This document shows, in pieces, positions 21,531 through 32,558 of a DNA stretch of 64,000 nucleotides. The translations under genes and the position numbers were made by a program. A model generated the notes under the pieces. The model ran no database searches, was not told the origin of the DNA, and saw nothing but the letters and a program-made list of their open reading frames with translations. Every line of letters begins with the position of its first letter. Within the stretch, counting starts at the first letter, position 1. Origin of the DNA: Aaosphaeria pasadenensis (taxonomy: Eukaryota > Ascomycota > Dothideomycetes > Pleosporales); the NCBI GenBank assembly GCA_022813625.1, contig JAKLMB010000002.1, forward strand, positions 1,488,001-1,552,000, in the 5' to 3' direction.

Positions 21531-23662
21531 TCAGTATTCCAATGTCACCTCCTGTCCCTTCACCCTGCCGATAACAATCTCCGGTGCATACTTCGGAATC
21601 ACTTCGTCATCGTGCAACATCTCAAACTCTTCCGTCGCATCCCGTCCCATGTGGCTGAAAAGAGCTTGAGGGCCACCTGGGTGCTCATCTGTCCACTGCG
21701 ACAAATCCATGACGACACCCTTCACTGCAATCCACAGGTCGTCCTTCTTGTTGTGCTTTGCGACCTCTTCCAAGGTGTACTCCTTCTCGGGGACGCTGAA
21801 TTTCTTTGGCTCACTCGGCTTGGATACCTTTCCGGGGTCTGATGAGTCCGCGTCCTTTTTCAAAACTGGAGCAGCTGACTGCTGGGATTGTTGTGCGACT
21901 TTCGACTCACCTCCGGATGAAGAAACGACCCCGCTGCCCCATTCTACGGAAACCTTGCCTGGCTGCGAGGGATCGATGTGGAGGGAGATCTGTCCAAGAC
22001 GAGAAACCGCGGAACCACCTGCGTTGTTCAAAGCCTTCTGGAAGAGGTACTTCGATGAGGAGTCACCTGCAACACGTCCATAGACGACGCAGCCGAGGAG
22101 GGAGGAACCGCCGAGACGGTTAGCACCGTGGACACCACCGGCAAGCTCACCGCAGACGAAGAGACCCTCGAAAGGCTTGCCGTCGGCGTTCAATACCTGT
22201 GCCTGGTCGTTGATCTCGATACCACCCATGGTAAAGTGAAGAACGGGCTCCATGTGGGCAACGTGGAAGGTGTCATCGATGTCGAAAGGAAGGTTGTGGA
22301 AGTACTTCTTGCCCCAGATATCCTTCTTCTCGCCCTTGGCAATGGCGTTGTAGCTCTTGAACTCGGCCTGGAGATCCTCGGGCTTGATGCCAATCTCCTT
22401 AGCAAGCTCCTTGCCGGTCATCTTCTTCATCAAGCCACGACCAGAGTAATGCCTTGTGTGGAAGTCGAGAACGTTGGAGGCCTTTGAGTTGAGAACAAGT
22501 CGGATGGGCCACTGGCCCTTCTCCTTCTCTTCCCACATCTTTCCAGAGACGTAATCACGGTGACCGAGATCATCGCAGAATCGCTGACCCTTGTTGTTCA
22601 GGAGGATACCACCCTCACCACGGAGAGCTAGTGAACGTTAGTCAATCTGCTGCAGATGAAAGAAATCGGGTATGCCTTACCTTCGGCGGCCAAAAACTTG
22701 GTCTTGGCTGTGGGATCCTTGGGGTCTACAAGACCAGTGGGATGCACTTGGACCTTGTCCATGTCGATACCCTGGGCGCCGATGGACATCAAGATCTTGT
22801 GTCCATCACCAGTGGCGTGAGAGCCGTTGGTGGTGGAAAGATCAAAGGTGTCTGGCCTGTGCTTCTTCAAAAGAGAGTCCTCTGTGAAATCAGCAGCATA
22901 GCCACCAGTCGCAAGGATGACTGGGCCTTCCACGGTGACTTCCTCGCCATTGAAGACGTATGTGACACCAGTAGCAACATTGCCCTCGGTGTTGACCTTG
23001 GTGACCTTGGCCTTCTTGATGAGCTGGACACGGTCTGGCTCGGACTCGGCCAATTCCTCATATCTTTGCATCAGAGCGTAGGTGATGGCCATTCCGGGGA
23101 ACTTGGCATCGTGACCACGGTGGGTTCGGGGGAAGGAGTGTCCACTATTGCCAGTTAGTACATGATGCGCATTTACTAATACGAAGGCGAATCGACTTAC
23201 CCTAACCGCGAGACGAGGGTCAAATCAAGGTTGAAGACATCCTGCAGCCACTCGACGGCAGCGGCGGACTTGTATGTGAGGACCTTGATGAGATCTGGGC
23301 GAGCCTTGTCTCGTGCAGATTTGAGGGTATCATCGTAGAATTGCTTGACGCTGTCTTGAATCTTGTGGTCGACTTGAGTTCTTGTGAGGGCACCGTTGAT
23401 ACCGGATGTGGCCTTGGTGGAGTTGCCTCCCATGAAGTCTATTGACGGTTAGCCGATTCGCATTGGCAACCAACGCAGGGAAAAGCATATACGCACTGTT
23501 CTTGTCAAGCAACAAAACATTACCACCGTTAAGGTAGATAGTGTGAGCGGCGCTCAAACCGGAAACTGAATATGAGAGTTAGCCGAAACCCGTTGACATG
23601 ATCCGGGGTGGATGGAGAGACTTACGGCCAGCGCCGACAACAATGACCTTCTGTTGTGCCAT
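21531..23662 (-). CDS. OSM1: Soluble fumarate reductase fused to cytochrome b5 domain
   Basis: Five exons: 23626-23662, 23497-23565, 23201-23438, 22681-23144 and 21531-22627 (634 aa). The N-terminus starts directly with the FAD-binding fold (VIVVGAGLSGLSAAHTIYL, then DKNNFMGGNSTKATSGINGA). No signal or targeting peptide precedes it, so a cytosolic location is likely. The catalytic flavoprotein segments HSFPRTHRG and ILATGG are typical of the Osm1/Frd1 family, which reduces fumarate to succinate to reoxidise FADH2/NADH when oxygen is low. Residues 553-634 are a cytochrome b5 domain with heme-ligating HPGG (H585) and H608. A Ser/Pro-rich linker joins the two parts. The b5 fusion occurs in filamentous fungi but not in yeast Osm1. 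Confidence 0.95.
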
Positions 23663-25074
23663 GTTGGTGGTTGATGGATGTGATGAGGAGGGTATTGGGG
23701 TATCTTAGGATAGGGCAAGGGATAGATGGGGGAGAGTAGAGATGAAGAAAAAAGAAGGAATGCGTGGCGACGGGTGAAAGGGCGTCTGGGGGAGTTAAGT
23801 AGCGTGGAGAAAGGATGGCGGAGAATGGTGATGTACTACTCGTACTATGCTTGCTGGCTGCTCTTACTCCGCGACAATGAGCACAGAGTCAGTTCACTCT
23901 AAGCAAATGCCTCGGCCCATACAAATGACGCTAGTCCACGAACGATCGGTTGCTCCAGCGAATGGGATCACTTCTGAAGTTCAGCACTTAGGAATGGACC
24001 GAGAGAAGAGTTACCACAATCAAATGTTGGTGTTTGATCTTGTGAACGTACGACCTCCTTGGTTTTTTATCCTTACCACGGTCAATAACCATGCACCGGC
24101 CCACCTCAAGCCAATCCTAAATGACGCTGGTAGGTTGGCGGCGCTACACGGACGTCTGACGGTCTCACGCCGCATGTGAAATGCTCGTCGCCGTCATGCG
24201 GACATGCTGGGCCATCGCCAGGCTGAGCCTCCGGAGCGAAGGCCGAGTTACTGGTTGCCCTCCAAAATCCGGGGGAGAATCGCCCTCCCCCCCAAAAAAC
24301 ACTAGGAGAACAATATCTGACTTCCAATTGACATGTGAACGCACCTGACAGCGCGCGTGCTCGATCTACCTACCTCATTCTGTCTATTACCAACTTAGCT
24401 CCACATAAGATGTCTGGCAAACCCAACCCCATACAATAATCATCACATTTTCTCAACCAATGTCGCTCTCAAACTTCCCCTGCCCCCATCATCGGCCAAC
24501 TCCAACGCGCACTTCCCCTAATGGAAAGTGGCGCCGAGTCCTGGCTATGGACGGCTACTAGAATTACCGTACCCAACACATCCTGTTCAATACGCCCATT
24601 ATACGGTCACCGCAAAAGCAATTTGAGTCATTTGCTGTATCGTCTCGGTCATTAATCAAGCGACGTTCAAATATTCTTTGGATTTGTTTTCTCAACCAAA
24701 ATAAGAGAGATTTCAAGATGCCGTTATCCTCGGGCCATTGTCTGCCGAACCTGACGCTAGAGCTCTCGCAGTGGAGTTCAGAATAGCCCGGGAGAACATT
24801 TAGAGATGCAACAACTGGTTAGAATTCACATTAAAGTTGAATAGACGCAGACTAGACGTCGTCCAGCGCAGATATATGATTACCACTGAACTATCTTCGC
24901 ATTGCTTGCCATTCGTTTCATCATCTAGTTCATTCACGGCCACGCGCAACAACACTACCAAGAACATCGCTCCTAAGACTACCATACCGATTTCTGATGA
25001 CCAACGCTTGCGACTTCCAAATATCTTCATTCGCTTACTAGCAAAGCTTTGCAATGCAAAATATCTTTATCGCA
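23663..25074. other. 1.4-kb intergenic region
   Basis: It lies between the fumarate reductase start and the CTR gene stop, both on the minus strand. It contains a C/A homopolymer-rich spot near 24.29 kb. I see no supported gene. Confidence 0.5.
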
Positions 25075-25974
25075 TCAATGACAGGCAGCCGTCTTGGTAG
25101 GCGACGAGTTGCTGAACAGCAGATAGCCTACGAAAGCGCCAACCGCAACGGCAAACATAACCCAACCGTTATACGTCATGAACAGCAGCCTTCAAATGTC
25201 AACAACGTCCTCTAGATATCCGGCGGACTTCTCCCTGGAGAGAGACTTACATGATAAAGAACGAATAAAACACCTGGACCGCATACAAGATAGCCTTGAT
25301 GATCTTTGTCTGCTGCTCGCTCGGCCTGCCTGCGAGTCTCCCTGGGTTGAGCAATGAGCTTGATTCAGTCGCGTCGTCTTCACATTGCACAGCACGACTC
25401 AGCGTTCATTCCAGCAAGATGAACATGTAAGGAAAAGGGAAAAAGAAAACAACAGACTGGTACTGTCCCCAAGTCGCTCTACCAGTGTGTTCCTGAACGT
25501 TGAAGCTTCTGCGCGGCTCACGCTCGGTGTTCCTTCAACAGCTCAAGTTTGGCAAAGCAACATGAGGCGCGATCCTGCCCTAATTGAATGTATAAGAAAT
25601 GAAGACTCACTGGTCAGATCATCCCCGCTCCTTCTACCCTCGGAAAGACTCTTCGCATATAGATCGTATCGTCTCGAGAGCTCGCGGACGGCTTCATATC
25701 CGGCGGTCATTAGAACGATCGCAAGGAGGGAGAAGATGAGGGAAGCGGTCCCATCGATATGCCAGCCGTGGAATACAATGCAGAGATCCTTAGTATCCCA
25801 AGTGAAAAGCATCTACAAAGCAGTAAGTCGTTAGCTATAGCCTAGGATACCGAGTACAACGAGGGAGCTACATACGTTCATGTTGCACTTGTGTCCACCG
25901 CCCATACCAGGCATATCGTGGCCTCCATGACCACCGTGATCCATGCCTCCATGATCCATATGAGAGTGATCCAT
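25075..25974 (-). CDS. CTR-family copper transporter
   Basis: Modelled exons are 25876-25974, 25611-25812, 25251-25341 and 25075-25189 (168 aa). The N-terminus is packed with Met/His motifs (MDHSHMDHGGMDHGGHGG, then MPGMGGGHKCNMN) that collect copper(I). TM1 follows LFTWDTKDLCIVFHGWHID. TM2 carries the pore signature MxxxM (MLLFM) and TM3 carries GxxxG (GAFVG), the hallmarks of Ctr trimers. It should import copper at the plasma membrane or export it from the vacuole. The 269-bp intron between exons 2 and 3 is long for this genome, so a missed small exon in the cytosolic loop is possible; the phases fit without one. It is divergent from BNA1 (301 bp). Confidence 0.88.
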
Positions 25975-26275
25975 AGTCGAAAGTCGTAAATGCAAAGCGA
26001 GGTTTGTGAGAGTTGCTGTGTTGCTGTCCTCAGCTCTGTTACAACAGCACCACCGTAGCTGTCGTGTAGATGTCGCATCAGCACGGACACACAGCTTCCC
26101 GGAGAGTACGACGACGCGCGGGGCGGACTCACGTGGGGCTATCCATTCTCCAGAAACCGCGGCCGTCGGGCGCTTCGGCTTCTTTTGCCAACGTCACATC
26201 ATAATTATCAATTCGCTTTAGAATCCTGTGTACGTAGCGAGCTGGTCTCTTTGAAATTGATATGCTCTGGCGAAG
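25975..26275. promoter_or_regulatory. Divergent promoter region between CTR copper transporter and BNA1
   Basis: These 301 bp separate two opposite start codons and must hold both promoters. I could not assign a copper-response site. Confidence 0.6.
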
Positions 26276-26983
26276 ATGACATTCACAATGCGCACATTCG
26301 CCCCAACCGCGCGCCTCGTGCAGCAGTCTTTGCGCACGAGAGCTTCATTGCAAGCTCCGCAACGTGCGCCGCAACGGTTGTTTACAAGCACATCTCACAT
26401 GCGACTTCTGGCAAGTCCGCTGAATATTCCGAAATGGTACGCATCAAGTTTTGAGAAGTCCGACGGACATGTCTTTTCCGTACTAACTCTAATGTACAGG
26501 ATCTCTGAAAACTCCCACATGCTCCAACCGCCGATTAACAACTACTGCGTATACAACAAGGATGTAACCGTCATGATCGTCGGCGGCCCCAACGAACGCA
26601 CTGACTACCATATCAACGAGACTGCAGAATGGTTCTACCAATACAAGGGCTCCATGCTATTGAAGATTGTCGACGAGGGCCAGTTCCGCGACATCCACAT
26701 CCACGAGGGCGACATGTTCCTCCTCCCACCCAACACCCCGCACAATCCCGTGAGATTCAAGGACACGGTCGGAATCGTGCTGGAGCAACACAGGCCGGAG
26801 GAGAGCCTGGATAGACTCAGGTGGTACTGTCAGAACTGCGGGGAGAAGGTGCATGAGGCGGCGTTCCATTGCACGGACTTGGGCACGCAGATCAAGGAGG
26901 CGGTCAACAACTTCAAGGCAGACACGGAGGCGAGGACCTGCAAGAGTTGCGGCACGTTGTGTGATACTGCACCGCCGAAGTGA
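26276..26983 (+). CDS. BNA1: 3-hydroxyanthranilate 3,4-dioxygenase
   Basis: Exons are 26276-26436 and 26500-26983 (214 aa); the 63-bp intron has branch ACTAAC and restores the family sequence NIPKW-ISENSHMLQPP. The intron has no stop and a length divisible by three, so retention would add 21 residues inside the conserved core. The cupin iron site is seen in YHINETAEWFYQ and HIHEGDMFLLPPNTPHNP. The C-terminal rubredoxin-like pair is CQNCGEK and CKSCGTLC. The enzyme opens the ring of 3-hydroxyanthranilate in the kynurenine route to NAD. A 41-residue Arg/Thr/Ser-rich leader without acidic residues precedes a second in-frame ATG at 26399, where the normal cytosolic protein (173 aa) would start. 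The 3' end is only 64 bp from that of ORC3. Confidence 0.95.
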   Translation: MTFTMRTFAPTARLVQQSLRTRASLQAPQRAPQRLFTSTSHMRLLASPLNIPKWYASSFEKSDGHVFSVLTLMYRISENSHMLQPPINNYCVYNKDVTVMIVGGPNERTDYHINETAEWFYQYKGSMLLKIVDEGQFRDIHIHEGDMFLLPPNTPHNPVRFKDTVGIVLEQHRPEESLDRLRWYCQNCGEKVHEAAFHCTDLGTQIKEAVNNFKADTEARTCKSCGTLCDTAPPK

Positions 26984-27047
26984 TATTGAAAAATTTCCCC
27001 TAGTTGTTCGATGCGATTGATCGTGTATTGGATATGATACCTTGTAT

Positions 27048-29247
27048 TTACAACCCCTTCCACATCATCTTCGCGACATGGTCCGTCTTCTTCCTGCTGG
27101 ATCTCACCATTCCGAGATGTTTTAACTCCGCCAGCCCGCGCTGAAATAGAGCTCTGTGAATGGGTCAGTGGGACGGGGTTTATAGGCTGGAAAGGGGGGT
27201 TACTGACTTTGTATGGACCTCGCGCTCCTCATCCTCTTCTCCACCTCCAATAATGGTATTGAACGCTTGCCAAAGATCACTGACATTGATCAACGATCCA
27301 GATTCCAGGTACAACTGGTACAGGATGGAGGTAGGTGGCTGGGTGGCCGAGAGCGCTGCGTCACCTCCACAGCACTCGCAGCCAAGATAGTCGTGCGGCG
27401 AGGCAAGTGCGCGTTCAATTGCGAAACGCGGTTTTGGTTGGAAGACCTCAGTATGTGGGGATTTGAGATCGTACAACAGGATCTCGGAGAGGAACATCTC
27501 TCGGGGGTCAATCAAAGTTTGTTTCAAGTACTGCTCCAGCTCGTCGTTGAACTTCCCTACAAGATCCGAATATGCCCTATCTTGTTCAGACAGGGCTGCC
27601 TTATGCTTGCTCAGTAGAACTTTCTGTGCTACAACAGTGGTTCGTAGGCTTTCGTTGCGGACATCGTGTTGGGTCCGGAGCGGTGTAGAATCGGTGTTGT
27701 TGCCGATCAGTTGTGCAAAGCCTTGCTCGTAGAATGCCATATCAATCGGGCATCTCCCTTGGCTAGAAAGCGTAGCCAACGAAGCCAGTATTCGGCCGAT
27801 CTTGTCGGAGGATACCTTCTTAGCAGATAGCATAGTTTCGCGGAGAAGAGGCGAGTCAATTAGTTCACCATTCGCAGCTCTAATCCATAGTGAAGCGAGT
27901 GTCACCCTTGGTGACATCTGAAGAGAGTCTCGGATACTCGATACAATTCGAATTGCATCGCTTATGGCGTTCAATTTCTTTTGGCCCGCTTTGACATGTT
28001 CTTGGGTTCTATTGAACAAGTGTTCATCTGAATCCAGAAGGTCGCGGACTTCCTGGGTCTTGCGATCCTTGAGAAGTAACTCCACCCATCTTCGCCCATC
28101 AGCTTCGAAATGATTGAGATCTCGGGTCTACTCACCGTCTAAAAGAGGGTACGTTTCGTACTGCCTCAAGGGCACTAGGCGGCACCTGAGCAAAGGGTAG
28201 CTCCTCGCTCAAGAATATGCTTGGGGGGGAAGCGTATAAATGAGACATGTACGCGTATTTCAGACCGTTTGAAAATTCTTGTACGTTTTGTACATGATCT
28301 TTCTGTCTATCGAGGATGCGGCGACACAGGTTAGATCCCATACGAAGGGGCGTATCGTAACCGGCAATAGTCGCAGCGAACAACCTTTCAATGATCTCAT
28401 CAGATTGCGTGACATCAAACTTTTGCCCATCTAAATAACGAGGTAATTTGGCGGAGAGACGATCTTCAAAGCTCTCTGCCGAAGTAGCGATGCCAAAGAG
28501 CAGTATAAATGGTATGCGGTCTGACCAGGAGCTATCCAAATGTTAGCTGGTCCCGAGGTATAAAAATCCAAACGTACTATAGGAGCTCGATCAATTCAAC
28601 CAAAACAACGGCATCGAAAGCTTCACTATCTTGGATTGCAACAATAATATTGCTGGCCTGGTTCTTCTCTTGCCAATCGTGCAAATGCGCTAGGTCAAAA
28701 TCAAGGATCTTGGGTCCATTCCTGGTAGAAGTTGGTCGGCCACTTTCCTCGTCTTCGTCTTCGTTTTCGGCTCGTGACGTAGCCTTCTTGATAAGGTTTT
28801 TCAAAAGCGTTTTCAAGTTAGGACTTTCGCCTGAAGTCAACACTAAGTAAGAACTGCGTGTTTCCTTTTCGATTCTCCGACCCAGTCTTTCAAAGAACGG
28901 ACCGTGAGAGGCGATGCTTGGCCCTGCAACAATGAGGCCGGCTGGAATTGCTCGGTGATCTAGCGCATCATCTTTTGATGCAGAGATGAAATTGATGATG
29001 TTCCTTTGGGTTGCTGAATCTGCCTCTTCGAGGGTTGCCTTATACAATTAGTATTTAGTGCTTTTCCTTTCATGGATCTTCCTACCTGGACAAGACTCTC
29101 TTGCTTCTGCCAAAGCTGCCGAAAAGTCTGGAGTCTCTTGGACAATGCGACATCGGGATTCGACTGGCCGGTACGCTGACGTTTTGCGGGACGATCACTA
29201 TTCTCTGCTGGAGAGTAGATGTAACATCTTTGATGCTCAATCTCCAT
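27048..29247 (-). CDS. ORC3: Origin recognition complex subunit 3
   Basis: Exons are 29086-29247, 28578-29038, 28136-28531, 27208-28089 and 27048-27153 (668 aa); the introns are 46-54 bp. The N-terminal region has a degenerate AAA+-like fold (GLIVAGPSIASHG, then ILDFDLAHLHDWQ, and IPFILLFGIATS). The C-terminus has the conserved Orc3 winged-helix tail: YQLYLESGSLINVSDLWQAF, then KALFQRGLAELKHLGM and KTDHVAKMMWKGL. Orc3 is a structural subunit of the six-subunit complex that marks replication origins and loads MCM helicases. The ATG at 29247 was chosen because MEIEHQRCYIYSP resembles other fungal N-termini. An in-frame upstream extension exists but lacks similarity. Confidence 0.93.
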
Positions 29248-29845
29248 TATGACGTTAGGGTTGAGCCTTTGATAGAGATCCTCGTTTAGGGGGTTTGAAG
29301 GGACGCGATGGTTAAGCGCGCGATCACAGGACGTCGCGAATTGGTCAAAGCGCCTCACCCAGCCAATCTTCAAGGTTCATTATTGAACCAGATCTAAATC
29401 ACGAGTTTATTAAGAGCCACCACAATACGAGCATTATTCTATTCTGAATTCACCGTAAGCTTTATGGTCCCTCGGGCTTAGGGTAGCATCTGCTTTAACC
29501 CTTCATTAACTAAACTATCTTACATTTCCGTTAGGCCTGATCTACTGCAATTGCAAGAGGATGAGTGTAATGTTCTCAGCATAATATCTGTTTACGACTG
29601 CAGATAAGCAATCAAAGGCCCTAACGTGATCCGCAAGAGACTCGTCTCGTTGCTTGTCAATATTGGTAGACAATCTACGCGCATCTTTTCCACGAATACT
29701 TGCCATTAGTGGTCGAGCAAGACTTATAACCTGAGGTTAGTGGGGAGAATATGAAAGCATGGCGGCCACTTGAAGTACTATGGTTGCCTTCAGGTAGCAA
29801 GAATGGTGCATGTTCTTACTCAATAAATTGGCGATTGCTGATGGC
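29248..29845. other. Intergenic between ORC3 and the G-patch gene
   Basis: It contains the ORC3 promoter and the 3' untranslated region of the G-patch gene. No other gene is seen. Confidence 0.55.
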
Positions 29846-30811
29846 TCAGTCGTCATGGGCTGACTCAGTAGAGCCTGGACAGCCTTCCATGGCCACATCA
29901 GTGTATTGGTCTCCGCACCATACGCAATATCGATGTTTTTCACGCAGAAAATCGGCAACCTTTTGAAGTCGATCTGCAACAGGCAGAGCCTCGAACTCTT
30001 CGAACTCCTCGTCTTCATCGTCCAGGTCGTCGTCGACGAATGAAGGCTCTGCAGCGCTACCGAATGCTATCTTGTAATCATTGTCCTCATCATCATTCTC
30101 AGCTGCGAGTGCCGGTAGTCTTGAAGTGAGGCTATTTGTAAGCTGGATCTTCTCCCGTTTCTCGCGCAACTTTTCCAATCGCTGACGGTTGAGGCCACGC
30201 CAAAGCACGTTGATGCTTTTAAGCGGGACTTTTGTCGGGTCTTTACTCTCGAAATCTCCATCCTCGAGTCGCTCAGCGGTTCTTTGTGCATTTGCCAAAT
30301 CCTTCATCCGTCTGCCCTCTTTTTGCTTCTGCCTCTGCATTTCGCGCCAATCGCCCTCGTCTTCCTTGGAGCGTTTGGCCCGGCTGAGTACTTCTTCTGC
30401 TTGCTCTCTGAATTTCCTTTTCTTCTCAGACTCAAGACCTATGCCAGACCTATCGTCCTTGGTTTGTATTCCGATCGGTTCTTTCCTTGCGTCCTTGGAT
30501 TTTCCAAGTGTGCTGCCCTGTTTAAACCCCATCTTCTCCATCATTTTGAATCCTTTATTCGTGGATGGTAAAGCTGTTTCAAGTCTTTCCCTTGTTGCAG
30601 CTTCCTGCTCGGCCTGAAGTTCCGCTTTTGGTTTGGGTCGACCTCTCTCTTCGCGCTGCAACCTCAATCAACAACGGAAATACTAAATGTTTAACAAGTG
30701 TGAACATACCTCTTTTCGCAGTCGCGCAGCGCGTTGGATCGAGGTTTCTTGTTTTGGCTTTTCCTCGATGATCATATTCATGTAGTCCTCCTCAGATTCC
30801 GAATCCGCCAT
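29846..30811 (-). CDS. G-patch and DUF4187 protein (GPATCH11/CCDC75 family)
   Basis: Exons are 30710-30811 and 29846-30655 (303 aa); the 54-bp intron ends at a gttgcag acceptor, which gives a continuous frame (LRKE-REERGRPKPK). The first exon is acidic (MADSESEEDYMNMI). The G-patch follows (KMMEKMGFKQGSTLGKS, then PIGIQ and RSGIG). The middle is a long charged coiled coil. The C-terminus is the DUF4187 zinc-binding-like signature YCVWCGDQYTDVAMEGCPG ending ESAHDD. G-patch proteins activate DEAH-box RNA helicases; human GPATCH11 has been linked to kinetochores and splicing. The role here is not shown by the sequence. Confidence 0.88.
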
Positions 30812-32558
30812 CTTGTTGTTTGTTGTCAGGTAAAATTACCGAGCAGGTTGTTAGGCGTATCGAGAAGGCCCGATGATAGGTCAATCGACAGTTGATATTC
30901 AGGACACGGGTACATGAAGGTCCCGTTCTGAAATTTGCAGTTTTGGCGGCAAATCGAAGAGTTGCATTCGTTGATTGCGAAGTCAAGACATGGGATTTTG
31001 GTGATTGCTGTTGAGGTGAAGCTTTCAAGGCTCCACTCTTAGAAGCTAGCGCACCTTGGCAGATTTGTATGCGTTTGGTTCGTGCTGCCGCTAATCTCGT
31101 TTTCCCCAGACCCGGCCATCCCCAGAAACCCCATGTTCCCCTGAAATTGTTACGAGTAGGATACCTTACCTTCGGCCAAGGCATCATTCGTCCACCCAAG
31201 CTTTTGCGTAAATGTTCGTCTTCATCGCTTGGAGTCTGCTCCCTTGTGAAAGTTCCTCTAGATATCAAGTCCAAGGCTTGGATCAATCGATTGAGCAGTC
31301 GAGGTCTTATTTGAGAACGTCGACAAACGTAAAAGGTAAGTTGGTGGCGTATTGCCTGTAAGAGTCCTATTTGATTACTGGGCGTCTAGCCTGGAACCGT
31401 CACAAGATCACTCACGATGCCAATCGTTGGCCTCAACGATTGATCGTCACTTCGGACATTCACATGCAATCGAATGCGATGAAATTCTGCAATGCGCGAC
31501 CGAATAACGCGCTATTCCTGAAGAATCCTGACAGTATCTATCATAATGACCATGATTGATCGCGGACTGGGGCAAGGCCTATTCTGATACTTGATCGACA
31601 GCATGAAGAGCTATTTTTCTCGCGATATCGTTGCTATCGGAAGTTATGATCACCTCTTTGATGTCATGTGAAAAGAGGAGTAGAAAGCTTCGAGCTATTG
31701 AGGCACAGCTTTATCAGCTCGTACATCCCGTATTAGCTTCAAATCACCACGAATGTGCCTGCAGGATCAAGAGGGGATTCTGCTGCATACGGGTCGTCAG
31801 CCGGCGTTGCTCCCCCAGAATGATCTTAACTTCCCCACAGCCGCTAAACAGCTAAGCCTAAGCGAGCATTCACTCCGCGCCCCAGCCGCGCATTCTGGGG
31901 ATCGATGCCGCCGAACTGGTGGCCTTTTTTGCTGGACATATTGAATCCTGCCCTTTCTTTCAGAAGACAAGACAGCATGTGGTGGCGTCTAGTACGCCCC
32001 CCCAGCAATAGCACCAAATGGGGAGAGAGCAACACCCTGCTTAGACTCTTGACTTGTTCGATCGTGCAGCCAGTCAAGAGCTCCCAGCAAGCAATCTACA
32101 CACAACGGTGTCAGCCGCAAGAGAGAATTTCATGAGAAGCATGTGCTTCATATTTATTCCCTAAGCCATACCTCGGCTTCAGTGGTTCAGGATGTAGGAC
32201 AGGGTAGCGGTTCGGACGCCTTCCGTATCCAGCTACAACTAAATGATTATGATTCGCTACACTCCAGCATATCCCTATTGCCACTTCATCTCCTTTCGAG
32301 CCTCCGAGCGATCTGCTCTCTATCCTTCGGCTTGACCGCCCATGTAGTGAAGGCGCGACAAGGATGATTCGCTTCCAGGCGCGCATGTGCTCATTCTCCA
32401 GATATTTACATTCATAATGAGCTCCACACCCCGGAGCATCCACTCTTATACTCGCACAGACACCGCCGTGCAAACATTGAATCTTTCCTCCTCACCTTTC
32501 CTTTTCCATCCCTTTCTTTTTCTCTCAGATCCAAGTTGTGAGACTCGAAATCGTTAAG
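30812..32558. other. 1.75-kb intergenic region
   Basis: It lies between two divergent genes (G-patch protein and DUF3712 protein). No frame has recognisable motifs. A C-run occurs near 31.99 kb. The last ~150 bp are pyrimidine-rich, as expected for the DUF3712 gene leader. Confidence 0.5.

Noticed and set aside
22128..22487. Frame antisense to the fumarate reductase
   Set aside because: Shadow of a strongly biased coding exon.
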